Notes under the pieces: generated by a model
What the model was told of the DNA's origin: nothing
The model's input: only the letters and a program-made list of their open reading frames with translations
Database searches by the model: none
Source: Holophagae bacterium
GTDB lineage: Bacteria > Acidobacteriota > Holophagae > Acanthopleuribacterales > Acanthopleuribacteraceae
Length of the DNA stretch: 64,000 nucleotides
Reading direction: 5' to 3'
Assembly: GCA_030429565.1 (NCBI GenBank)
Contig: JAUIFE010000001.1
Coordinates: 1,364,001-1,428,000, forward strand
Position numbers and translations under genes: made by a program
In this document: in pieces, positions 26,393-34,757 of the stretch
How positions within the stretch are numbered: the first letter of the stretch is position 1
Layout: every line of letters starts with the position of its first letter

Positions 26393-27979
26393 TTAACCGA
26401 GATCGCCACTGCGCCAACGCCACCAATCCCCGGTTAAACACTGCGCCCGTGCAAACAAGGCCAACACACGATCTTCGCGTACCTGCGCCAAATAAAGCGC
26501 CGGGACCTCTTGTTCCGCGGGCATTTGCTCCAGTAGCCCCAAAAAACGACTGTAGGTTAAGCCGCTGCGCGCCAGGAATCGCAGCGTTTCCAGGCGCCAA
26601 TGGGTGCGATACAAACGCTCGCCAAACCAAACCTCAAGGCGCCGGTAGTAATCGGCAACCGGCGACCACCGCAAAACGGAATAGGCGGCGTAAAGGCCCA
26701 GGAAAAACAACGCACCTTTGGCGGGCGGCGGCAAGGTGTCCAGCAAATAAAAGGAAAACCACAAGGGCAACGCAATACCCAGAAAGAACATGCCGCCCCA
26801 AGTGGCCAAAACGACATAGCGCCACAACCAAATCAGGACCTGCTTTTCACCGGAAACCTCGAGCTCCACCAGGAAATGACGCACCAAGTAGTCGGCGACC
26901 TTCGCGGAGACGCCGTCTTGCTCGCGGTAAAAAGGCGCGTAGCGTTCCAATAATCGGTTTAATAACAATTCAAAGTTCACCCAACTCTCGTCATCCGGTT
27001 CTTCCGTCATGAGGGCGGCGTGTTCTTTGAGGGTCAAGCAAAGGCGCTCCAAGGCCGACTGAACGGCGGCGGTTTCGCCGGCAAAACAGGCCTGCATTTG
27101 ATGGTGGAGCAACAGCGCGAGGGGTGTCGTTTCGGTTTTTTCGTCCCACTCCAAACGGTAGGCCCACGCGATTTCCAATAAATCAAGATCCATCTCCAAC
27201 TCATCATCAACGGCGTCGAGCTGGTGATCGAAATAATCGAAGAACTGGCGCAGCCAAGAGGTATCGGCGCGCCAAAAGCCGCGTCGCGCCAGCTCGACCA
27301 TAAATGGTAAGCGGTGCGGTAAACGCTCGGCCCGCAGGCGCGACTCACAGTCAAATAAAAGGTTTTTCCAGGCAGAGAACGACAACTGAGTGAGCAACTC
27401 GGCAAAGGGCGCCAAAGCCAATGCGTAGAATCCACGCGGCTCGCAGGTATCGGCCATGGTGCGCAGAAGGTCGGCGTAATCGGTGCAAGCGGTTTCGGCA
27501 AAGTGTTCGGTAAAAAGGCGATTGAGCATGGGATCGTCTGGATACTGATTGAGACCAAACAAGACCCAGCGCAAAAAAGCACGCGGCTCACTGTGATCTA
27601 AAACATCGGATAAAAAGGCCAACAAGACATAGTGGCTCGGCTCTTTGTGAAGGCGGTTGAGCAGGTGTCGGTAACAAATCTCGGGTTCGGCGGCCAAGCC
27701 GGCATCGAGGGCGGCGGGTTCACTTGGCGGCGGCGTTTGGCCGGCGGGCAAGGTCTGTTGTCCCAGGTCGGACTCGGCCTCCCGTTGTTCCAATTCGCCG
27801 TTGAGCTTTTCATAGGCGGCACGCAAAGCCATGAACTCGCGCGGATGATGTTCCGGTTTGAATTGCTTGAGTAAGGCAACGTAACGCCGTTTGAGATCGC
27901 GGCGCGACATACCTTGAGCGAACCCAAAAAAACCGCGCGGATTATCGGGCAACTGGTGCCACGGCGGTTGCTCTTGCAA
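26393..27979 (-). CDS. Membrane protein with degenerate N-terminal J-domain
   Basis: 528 residues. Residues ~12-60 read like a J-domain (GFAQGMSRRDLKRRYVALLK, then a second helix FMALRAAYEKLNGEL), but the catalytic His-Pro-Asp between the helices is replaced by KPEHHPRE, so Hsp70 stimulation is doubtful. A long acidic, helical middle follows. Two hydrophobic segments near residues 390-440 (VVLATWGGMFFLGIALPLWF and ALFFLGLYAAYSVL) anchor it in the inner membrane. The tail is helical. It could be a scaffold related to DnaJ-like membrane proteins. An ATG at 27979 with no strong ribosome site was accepted because homology starts there. Confidence 0.6.
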   Translation of the reverse strand: MQEQPPWHQLPDNPRGFFGFAQGMSRRDLKRRYVALLKQFKPEHHPREFMALRAAYEKLNGELEQREAESDLGQQTLPAGQTPPPSEPAALDAGLAAEPEICYRHLLNRLHKEPSHYVLLAFLSDVLDHSEPRAFLRWVLFGLNQYPDDPMLNRLFTEHFAETACTDYADLLRTMADTCEPRGFYALALAPFAELLTQLSFSAWKNLLFDCESRLRAERLPHRLPFMVELARRGFWRADTSWLRQFFDYFDHQLDAVDDELEMDLDLLEIAWAYRLEWDEKTETTPLALLLHHQMQACFAGETAAVQSALERLCLTLKEHAALMTEEPDDESWVNFELLLNRLLERYAPFYREQDGVSAKVADYLVRHFLVELEVSGEKQVLIWLWRYVVLATWGGMFFLGIALPLWFSFYLLDTLPPPAKGALFFLGLYAAYSVLRWSPVADYYRRLEVWFGERLYRTHWRLETLRFLARSGLTYSRFLGLLEQMPAEQEVPALYLAQVREDRVLALFARAQCLTGDWWRWRSGDLG

Positions 27980-28107
27980 AAATCGCCCCCTAGCTCAGCG
28001 TTGTCAACGCCGTCAAAGGCCTATTCTAGCTCGGCTTGCCGGGATCAGAATGCAAAGCCCGGCGAAAATCGGCAAAGTGTGAAGGGGCCGACGCCCGTGC
28101 AGCAAAA

Positions 28108-30522
28108 CTAAGGGGCCGAAAGCGCGGCCAAGGTTTGCTTCATGTAGCGCACATCCGGCCGACGACCATGACCGGCCCGTTCCAAGTCGTCCAGGAGACA
28201 ACGCATCCCGGTCAAAGCTTGCTCGCGACAGCCCTCGGCAAATTGGATTTCCCAAAGGGTAAAAGCGGCAGCGTCGGCAAGCGGACCGGCATCAAGCGCC
28301 AATGCCAACAACAGTGCCTCGGCCTGTTCATAACGGCCAACCTGCATATAGGCGTGGGCCAAGTTTTGACGCAGGGCGTCGGCCATCGCCGGCGAGCTCG
28401 ACGCTTCCGCCAAAAGGGCTTCACCCAGGGCGACGGCTTCGGAAAAACGGCGGGTCATGGTTAACAAACCAATCACGTTGGCGGCGGTGACAACGACGTC
28501 GGGATGACGCGCACCCAACGTCTGGCGACGCTGCGTGAGCAAGGCCTGCAAACCGGCAAGGGCGTCGTCAACGCGGCCCTGATGATAGAGCAAATACAAA
28601 TAGTTGTGCTCGGCACGCAGGGTCAAGGGATGGTCGGGACCGACTTGGTCACGCAACACCACCAAGTTGGCGGTCAGCAGCACCTCGGCTTCACCGTAAC
28701 GCTTGAGGCGCGCCAGCAAGGTGGCAAAGTTGGAGCGGGTGGCGGTCAACAACCCGTCGTCAGCGGCCAAGGTCTGCTGCTGCAGGCGCAGCACCTCGCG
28801 GTACAGGGCGGCGGCTTCGTGGACACGACCGCGCTCGGCTTGGACCATCGCATAACCGCCCGCCAGCGCCAGGGACAACACATGGCGTGGGCCCAACTGC
28901 GCCCGCGCGGTCGCGAGACTTTGGCGGTACATGTGGTCGGCACGTGCCAATGCGCCACTTTTGGCGGCCAGAAAAGCCAAGGCACCGTCAACGAAAATGC
29001 GTTCCTGTACCAATCCGTCGGGCAGTCCGGCCAGTAAGCGACGGGCTTTCTCAAACTGAGCGCGCGCGAATTCCAGCTCGCGATAAAAGGCAAAAGCGCT
29101 GCCGAGCTCAAGATGCAACAAAACTTGTACCTCGCCGGCAGGCGCGGCCAGCTCAAGATTGCGACCGACCCGCTGTAAGTGGGCCAAGACCTCGGGTGAA
29201 GCACCTTGATGAGACGGGTTAATCAAGGAGATCAAAAGCTGCGATTGCGAACTAAGCTTTTGTAAACCCAGTTCTTTGGCGGCACTTTCGGCCTGCACGC
29301 GAGCGAGGCGACGGTGAACGTCGGCGCTTTTGTGCAACCCGAAGGGCAGCAACACGGCAAGCATCAGCACCAACAGACACCGGCTCGGCCGCCGCCGCAT
29401 CAGTGCCGCCATGCGCCGCCACGGCGAGTGCGCGTGGATCGAAACCACCCGTGACTCGCGCAGCGCCTGTAAATCAAGGGCGAAGCTGTCGGCATCGCGG
29501 TAACGCGCTTGTGGTGCGCCGGCCGTCGCCTTCTCCAGCACGGCGATCTCGGCGCGGCTCAAACCGCGCCGCCAATCGACGCCACCTGGCGGAAGCGGCG
29601 GCAATCGCAGCAGGGCGGGATAGGCGCCCTGATCGTGCAACTCCCACAGACGGGCTACCCGTGCAGCGCTACCGTTTAACCCTTCGATAACCAATAGACC
29701 CAAACTAAAGATGTCGGCCCGACCATCGACGGCGGCGGCGGTTGTTTGCTCGGGGCTCATGTAGCCGGGTGTGCCACAGCAACGCGAAGCCGGACCAGTC
29801 GCGGGTTCGCCCTGATCGCGCAGCAGTCGCGGTCGCAGCGCGGCGATGCCGAAGTCGATAATTTTCACGCACGGGCGCTGATCTTCCAAGCAGACAAGCA
29901 CGTTGGCGGGTTTGATATCGCGATGCACGACACCGCGACGGTGGGCATAGGCCAAACCACGCGCAATGTCGCGGAAAAAAGCGAGTTGCAAGGCGCGTGA
30001 CGGTTGCTGTTCGTGTAGGTACGCATGAAGGGGACGGCCGACAACGTGTTCCATCACCAAAAACGGCCGCTGCGCCTCGTCCAACACGGCATCGTATACT
30101 TTGACAATCGCGGCATGACTGAGCGTGGCGGTTGTTTCCGCTTCCACCTTGAAACGGCGCCGTTCCTCATCGTCAACCAAATCGGCGGCCAAGAACTTCA
30201 GCGCCACCTTGCGCCGAATCGGCACTCTTTGCCTCGCCGCGTAAACACAACCCATACCGCCGCGTCCCAGGGGCTCCAAAAGATCAAATCGGGCGGCTTG
30301 CTCCGGCGACAGCAGCGGTGCGCTTTCGGATGGCGAGGTGGTCGACGCATCAAACGCCTCGCAATCACGCCACATGCGCTGAAGGCAAGCCGCCTGCTTG
30401 GGTCGACAGAGTGCAAGAATGCGGCGCTGAACCGGTTCGCCGCCAACCCAGCCCTGGTGAAACAACGCTTTGAGTGCGGCCCAATCGGCACCCGGCGCGA
30501 CAGTGCCGCTGTCGTGGCTCAC
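28108..30522 (-). CDS. Ser/Thr protein kinase with TPR-type C-terminal domain
   Basis: 804 residues. Kinase domain ~residues 80-340: glycine loop GRGGMGCVYAAR, ATP lysine in VALKFL, catalytic loop HRDIKPANVL, IIDFGIA, and GTPGYMSPEQ. A single membrane segment (CLLVLMLAVLLPFGLH) at about 380 separates it from an extracytoplasmic ~400-residue array of TPR-like helices in the style of eukaryotic kinesin-light-chain repeats (VLRLQQQTLAADDG, HPLTLRAEHNYLYLLYHQGR). Start: GTG 30522 overlaps the sigma-factor TGA as GTGA, implying coupling; a TTG at 30564 is an alternative. The ECF/STPK pairing suggests the kinase controls the sigma factor. No strong Shine-Dalgarno is seen. Confidence 0.88.
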   Translation of the reverse strand: MSHDSGTVAPGADWAALKALFHQGWVGGEPVQRRILALCRPKQAACLQRMWRDCEAFDASTTSPSESAPLLSPEQAARFDLLEPLGRGGMGCVYAARQRVPIRRKVALKFLAADLVDDEERRRFKVEAETTATLSHAAIVKVYDAVLDEAQRPFLVMEHVVGRPLHAYLHEQQPSRALQLAFFRDIARGLAYAHRRGVVHRDIKPANVLVCLEDQRPCVKIIDFGIAALRPRLLRDQGEPATGPASRCCGTPGYMSPEQTTAAAVDGRADIFSLGLLVIEGLNGSAARVARLWELHDQGAYPALLRLPPLPPGGVDWRRGLSRAEIAVLEKATAGAPQARYRDADSFALDLQALRESRVVSIHAHSPWRRMAALMRRRPSRCLLVLMLAVLLPFGLHKSADVHRRLARVQAESAAKELGLQKLSSQSQLLISLINPSHQGASPEVLAHLQRVGRNLELAAPAGEVQVLLHLELGSAFAFYRELEFARAQFEKARRLLAGLPDGLVQERIFVDGALAFLAAKSGALARADHMYRQSLATARAQLGPRHVLSLALAGGYAMVQAERGRVHEAAALYREVLRLQQQTLAADDGLLTATRSNFATLLARLKRYGEAEVLLTANLVVLRDQVGPDHPLTLRAEHNYLYLLYHQGRVDDALAGLQALLTQRRQTLGARHPDVVVTAANVIGLLTMTRRFSEAVALGEALLAEASSSPAMADALRQNLAHAYMQVGRYEQAEALLLALALDAGPLADAAAFTLWEIQFAEGCREQALTGMRCLLDDLERAGHGRRPDVRYMKQTLAALSAP

Positions 30523-31103
30523 GGGCGCGGCGCCGAATGGTCGTCGATCTGGGCCGCCATCCAACGGCGCGCAAACAGCAGCTCGCGCTGCACGGTCGCC
30601 CTTGATAGCTGGGTTCCCGCCACTAACTCATCGAGCGACAAGCCCAGCCAATACCGCATCACAAAAATTTCGGCACAGCGCGGATCTTGCGCGGCCAGCA
30701 AAGCTAAAGCTTGGCGAATGGCAAGCGGTTTGGTAGCCAACGACCCGGTCGGCGCCAAAAGAGCGGCTTCATGGAAGGGCAACATCTTCTTACGGGGCGC
30801 GGCGGCACGACGGAAGTTGGCGGCCAAGTGGCGCAAGGTCAAGGCGGCACCGGCCAGGAAGTGACGGCGGTTCTTAATCGGAGAAACAGGACGACGCATC
30901 ATGCACAGGTACCATTCATTAATTAATGCCGTCGGGGAAAGCGACTGGTCAACATGCACGTAGCGGCGGGCACGGCGTTTGAGTTGATCGTAGAACTGGG
31001 CAACCAAAAGCGGCAGGACTTCGCGATCACCGCAACGCCAGCGCTGCAACCAATGGGTGACCGATCCAGAGGAGTGCTCGGAAGGAACGGAGTCGTGGTT
31101 CAT
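30519..31103 (-). CDS. ECF-type RNA polymerase sigma factor
   Basis: 194 residues. Region 2: VTHWLQRWRCGDREVLPLLV, then YDQLKRRARRYVHVDQSLSP and TALINEWYLCMM. Region 4: FVMRYWLGLSLDELVAGTQL, then ATVQRELLFARRWM. The wording is that of the ECF subfamily found with STPKs in Acidobacteriota and Planctomycetota. The next gene is exactly such a kinase, overlapping by 4 bases, so phosphorylation of the sigma factor or release from inhibition by the kinase is the likely control; no anti-sigma gene is present. ATG 31103 has only a weak ribosome site. Confidence 0.88.
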   Translation of the reverse strand: MNHDSVPSEHSSGSVTHWLQRWRCGDREVLPLLVAQFYDQLKRRARRYVHVDQSLSPTALINEWYLCMMRRPVSPIKNRRHFLAGAALTLRHLAANFRRAAAPRKKMLPFHEAALLAPTGSLATKPLAIRQALALLAAQDPRCAEIFVMRYWLGLSLDELVAGTQLSRATVQRELLFARRWMAAQIDDHSAPRP

Positions 31104-31554
31104 ATCACAATCTTTGTTTCAGTTATTATTCGCGATCATATTAGCGCAACAACACCACGAGTCAAGTTTTCATTGTCGGTAATTTTCGTAGCCACCCCTC
31201 GGTTTATCACCGAATCCCGACGGATCCGTGCCCACGCGAACCACCTTTTCCCGGCCGAACTTCACACTAGATTCACACCAGTTTCGCGCCTTGCTGACAA
31301 AGCACTCACCGAAGACTCGAAGCGGATTCACGTTGTGCTGACACGGCTTCTCTAGAATTCCGAACAGTTTATAAAAACCGCCGCGCATCCAACGGCGGTG
31401 GATCTCGTTCGCCCCAAAACGGTTGTTTTTTGCCGATGTCGCGGCAAAAAACGGCGCGAAAAAGAAACCGCGCGACGGTCACGCGCTATCCAAGCCGGTG
31501 CGGCCGTCGCAAAGCCATCATGGGATCCAATTTCAGACTGAAAAGGGAAGCATT
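31104..31554. other. Divergent intergenic region with an A/T-ended hairpin
   Basis: About 450 bases between the divergent sigma-factor and glycosyltransferase genes. TTTTTTGCCG (31426-31435) pairs with CGGCAAAAAA (31442-31451). Because A, not T, follows the stem on the plus strand, it is not a standard terminator and may structure the leader of the glycosyltransferase mRNA. Promoters for both genes must lie here but are not obvious. Confidence 0.4.
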
Positions 31555-32796
31555 TTGACACAAGCCGCAGCCGACCCGATCAACCAAGCCGCCAACGTCG
31601 CCGTGGTCACCGAAACTTTTCCGCCCGAAATTAACGGTGTCTCCAAAACCATCGGCAAAATGGTCAACGCCCTTTTGGAACGCGGTTACCGCATCCAATT
31701 GTTTCGCCCACGCCAAAAAAGCGAGCCGGGCGTGATCGACCATGAAAACCTCAAGGTCGTTGCGTTGCCAGGGCTCAATATTCCCTTTTACCGCGAGCTG
31801 CGCTTCGGTTTGCCGATGGTACGCACCCTCAAACGCTACTGGCGCGAGGAACGACCGGACGTCGTTCAGGTCGTCACCGAGGGTCCCTTGGGCTGGGCGG
31901 CGATCCAAGCCGCCAAAGCGCTCAAGATTCGCTGCGTGACCGAGTTCCACACCAACTTCGACGCCTACTCGAAGTATTACCGCTTGAGTGCGATCAGCCA
32001 CGTGGTGGAGCGCTACCTGCGCGGGTTCCACAACCAAACGGAGCTGACGCTGGTGCCGACCCGCGAGATGAAACAATTGCTGACGGAACGGGGTTACCGC
32101 GACATAAAGGTGGTCGGCCGTGGGATCGACACCAACCTGTTCAACCGCAAGCGTCGCGACCCGGCCTTGCGACGTGCTTGGGGACTCGAAGAAAACGACA
32201 TAGCTGTGATCTATGTGGGTCGAATCGCACCTGAAAAAAATGTAGCATTGGCACTCTCCGCGTTTGAGCACTTTCGCGCCCATCAACCGCGCGCCAAGTT
32301 CATCGCGGTCGGAGACGGCCCGGCCCGAACCGATCTGGAAAAAAAATACCCGCACGTCATTTTTGCGGGCATGCAGAAAGGTGAAGCGCTGGCAGCCCAT
32401 TACGCGTCCGCCGATTTGTTCTTATTCCCCAGTGTGACGGAAACCTTTGGCAACGTCGTGCTGGAAGCCATGTCGAGCGGCTTGGCAATTGTCGCCTATC
32501 ACTATGCGGCGGCAGCCCAGTACCTTCAGGACGACGTGAGCGCCGCCCTGGTTCCTTTTAATGAAGACGCAAGCTTCGAAAAACGTGTAGAATCGTTGGC
32601 GAGGCATCCCGAAACCATTGACCAACTCAAGCGGGCCGTTCGCCCGTTAGCGCAAGCCTGTGGATGGTCCCGCACCATCGACGACCTAGAAGATGCGCTT
32701 TTGGGAAGAGGAAAAGAAGGAGTTTCCCATGTTGGAATCAAGGCTCAAACTCACCTTGTTGCGCATGGACCAAATCGAGGGCCCCTGGTGTCTTAA
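31555..32796 (+). CDS. GT4 family glycosyltransferase
   Basis: 413 residues with a GT-B fold. N-terminal VAVVTETFPPEINGVSKTIG is the hallmark of GT4 mannosyl/sulfoquinovosyl-type enzymes (ETFPPxxNGV). The C-terminal half has IYVGRIAPEKNVALALSAFE (donor-binding G-R-x-x-x-E-K), then FPSVTETFGNVVLEAMSSGL (the E-x7-E motif). It transfers a nucleotide-activated sugar to a lipid or glycan on the cytoplasmic membrane face; donor and acceptor are not predictable. The TTG start at 31555 follows AAGGGAAG; the frame continues upstream without homology. It overlaps the PAP2 gene by 68 bases, so the two are one operon, possibly building a glycolipid. Confidence 0.87.
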   Translation: MTQAAADPINQAANVAVVTETFPPEINGVSKTIGKMVNALLERGYRIQLFRPRQKSEPGVIDHENLKVVALPGLNIPFYRELRFGLPMVRTLKRYWREERPDVVQVVTEGPLGWAAIQAAKALKIRCVTEFHTNFDAYSKYYRLSAISHVVERYLRGFHNQTELTLVPTREMKQLLTERGYRDIKVVGRGIDTNLFNRKRRDPALRRAWGLEENDIAVIYVGRIAPEKNVALALSAFEHFRAHQPRAKFIAVGDGPARTDLEKKYPHVIFAGMQKGEALAAHYASADLFLFPSVTETFGNVVLEAMSSGLAIVAYHYAAAAQYLQDDVSAALVPFNEDASFEKRVESLARHPETIDQLKRAVRPLAQACGWSRTIDDLEDALLGRGKEGVSHVGIKAQTHLVAHGPNRGPLVS

Positions 32797-33271
32797 GATC
32801 AACCGCGCCGGACGACACGTTCCCGTTCGCAAGCTGTTCTCCACGATCAGTCGCCTCGGTAACGGCATCTTCTGGTATGTGTGGATGCTGGCACTGCCGC
32901 TGTTTTACGGTAAAGCCGGCGGTCGCGTTTCACTACAGATGCTGGCGGTTGGCGTGGTCGGCCACTTCTTCTACAAATTCGTCAAAAGCTCCACCTCCCG
33001 CCCGCGACCTTACACCGCACTCGACGAAGTCTCCGATTGGACACCCGCTCTGGACGCCTTCTCCTTTCCCAGTGGACACACCTTGCATGCAGTGGCTTTC
33101 ACCATCGTCATGGTCGCCGCCCTCCCCTCTTTAGCCTGGATCCTGATCCCCTTCACCATGCTGGTCGCCATGTCCCGTGTCATTCTCGGACTCCACTACC
33201 CTTCCGACGTCGTGATCGGCGCCGTCGCCGGGACCTTTTTCGCCGGCTGCTGCTTGGCGCTCTGGCAATAA
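32729..33271 (+). CDS. PAP2 family phosphatase
   Basis: 180 residues, membrane-embedded. All three PAP2 signature motifs are present: KFVKSSTSRPRPY (K-x6-R-P), SFPSGHTLHA (P-S-G-H) and SRVILGLHYPSDV (S-R-x5-H-x3-D). Five or six hydrophobic segments surround them. It should dephosphorylate a lipid phosphate such as phosphatidate or undecaprenyl diphosphate at the outer face of the inner membrane. ATG 32729 with GAAGGAG 6 bases upstream was chosen over an upstream frame start at 32693. The 68-base overlap with the GT4 gene suggests a shared glycolipid or polyprenyl-phosphate pathway. Confidence 0.9.
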   Translation: MLESRLKLTLLRMDQIEGPWCLKINRAGRHVPVRKLFSTISRLGNGIFWYVWMLALPLFYGKAGGRVSLQMLAVGVVGHFFYKFVKSSTSRPRPYTALDEVSDWTPALDAFSFPSGHTLHAVAFTIVMVAALPSLAWILIPFTMLVAMSRVILGLHYPSDVVIGAVAGTFFAGCCLALWQ

Positions 33272-33864
33272 CCGCCGGCCTCATCACCGAACGCAAGCCC
33301 GCCATCGAGCGGGTTTTCTAATTTTTTAGGCCTGAGCACCAAACCTTTTCCCACGATCAACGTCTCACCCACGAGACGGTCGCGATCCACCTGCCGCAAA
33401 TGGCGGCAGCGTCAGGGCGTAAATCGGCACCTCCATTAAGGCCGGACGGCGAAACAAAAAACCGACCGGCAGGGCTTGAATCAGTGAGCTCGTCCCATGA
33501 TTTAACGCATGATCTTTCTAAATCGGCAACGCGATCACCCCTCGCGTTGCCGATTTTTCTTTGACGACCAAACTGTACTTGCACCAGGCACAGGTGTCGA
33601 TGTGCGGGTGACACGCGCTTCGGACAACTGGCACCCAGCGCAACTTTTCGGGGAAAAAATCTATCACAGGTACCGCTTTCCAGACCCAAAACCACTTTCC
33701 AAGCCGGCCTACCTTTTGCCTTATCTTCCGCGAAGCAACGTCCACAAAACGTTGAATCCGGTGCCCTCAGCGCGTCACCGGCTTCGCGCAAGGTCCGCCC
33801 CCTCAAGTCGGCCCGACAGCGTAAAGTCCGCACGCCGGCAGGCACCATCACCGAGGAGGATCTT
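33272..33864. other. Intergenic region with a terminator
   Basis: About 590 bases. The only clear element is the 15-bp terminator at 33520-33558. Frames before and after it have no domain. The 3' end supplies GAGGAGGA for the next gene. Confidence 0.5.
33520..33558 (+). terminator. Strong intrinsic terminator
   Basis: AAATCGGCAACGCGA (33520-33534) pairs perfectly with TCGCGTTGCCGATTT (33542-33556) across a 7-base loop, followed by more T. It is about 250 bases after the PAP2 gene, so it either ends that operon late or ends an unseen small transcript. Confidence 0.88.
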
Positions 33865-34590
33865 ATGGCTGATGGCGGTTATCTCGTCGATCATTTCGCG
33901 GGACGCTTCAACATCCTGGCAACACGAACCGAACCCGACCGTCCGTTTAAATTTGTGCTCAACGCCGCCCGCAACACCTTCGTGGTTTCCGGCACCCGAT
34001 CCGGCATTCTCAGTTGGCTGTGGGAACGGCGTCACTGGCAGGTGGCGACGGTCACGCGCAATCAGGAATTCGGGTTTAAAACCAACGAACAGGATGCCAA
34101 TCAAAACATGATTCTGGCCTTGCGCCCCCAAGCGACACCACTGGGTCAAGTGATCCAGGCCACTTACGCCGGCGCGGCGTTGGGCGGCCTGCCCGGCGCC
34201 TTTGCGGGTGGCAGTGCGGGGATTTTCACCTCGCCCGGCGGTCTCACCGGCGGCGCGGCCCTGGCAGGGATGGGCATTGGTGCAGAAAGCCAATACGCCA
34301 CCGTCGACGCGAGTGGCGCTTTGGCCGAAGCGGCTCAAGCCACCCTCGACCACGTCGGCCGTACCCCCAACTGCGTGAACCGGGTCTTGGCCGGTGCGCC
34401 TGACAATGATCCCGGCTACTCCGTATTTGACCGTTTACGCGACAAACTCGGCGGCGACAAATACCACTTATTTGTCACCCATGGCTTGAGTTATGGATCA
34501 GGCTCGAAAACATCCGGTGACACGCGACCGCTCGGCCACCAGGTCACCCTCAGCGATATTTCGGCCGTCGCACAAAACCTCGATTGGTAG
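33865..34590 (+). CDS. Hypothetical protein with a glycine-rich hydrophobic core
   Basis: 241 residues, ATG 33865 with GAGGAGGA upstream. The N-terminal ~100 residues are mixed alpha/beta with many aromatic residues (FKFVLNAARNTFVVSGTR, ILSWLWERRHW). Residues ~102-140 are a Gly/Ala-rich hydrophobic stretch with small-residue spacing (AGAALGGLPGAFAGGSAG) like a glycine zipper. The tail has a lone Cys (TPNCVNRVLAG) and His (FVTHGLSYGSG). I recognise no family. Membrane insertion or oligomerisation through the zipper is possible. It is monocistronic, closed by a terminator at 34621-34652. A secreted or toxin-like role is speculation. Confidence 0.6.
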   Translation: MADGGYLVDHFAGRFNILATRTEPDRPFKFVLNAARNTFVVSGTRSGILSWLWERRHWQVATVTRNQEFGFKTNEQDANQNMILALRPQATPLGQVIQATYAGAALGGLPGAFAGGSAGIFTSPGGLTGGAALAGMGIGAESQYATVDASGALAEAAQATLDHVGRTPNCVNRVLAGAPDNDPGYSVFDRLRDKLGGDKYHLFVTHGLSYGSGSKTSGDTRPLGHQVTLSDISAVAQNLDW

Positions 34591-34620
34591 CTGGATGCGC
34601 GCCAATAAATGAACCACAGC

Positions 34621-34652
34621 GGAGTTTCTCCCTCGCGGGAAGCTCCTTTTTT
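34621..34652 (+). terminator. Terminator after the glycine-rich hypothetical gene
   Basis: GGAG with CTCC and TCCC with GGGA form an interrupted stem around TCGC, followed by six T. Confidence 0.7.
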
Positions 34653-34757
34653 CAACTTTCTTCGAAGGGTCCAAACACTCCGGCAACACGAACAAGTGGT
34701 TGCGCAACATCGATATCTTCATGATGCAAGCACGTATCTGCACGCAAGGACGGCCCT

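Noticed and set aside
31426-31451. Terminator upstream of the glycosyltransferase gene
   Set aside because: The stem ends in A rather than T on the plus strand, and no U-tract follows on the minus strand either.
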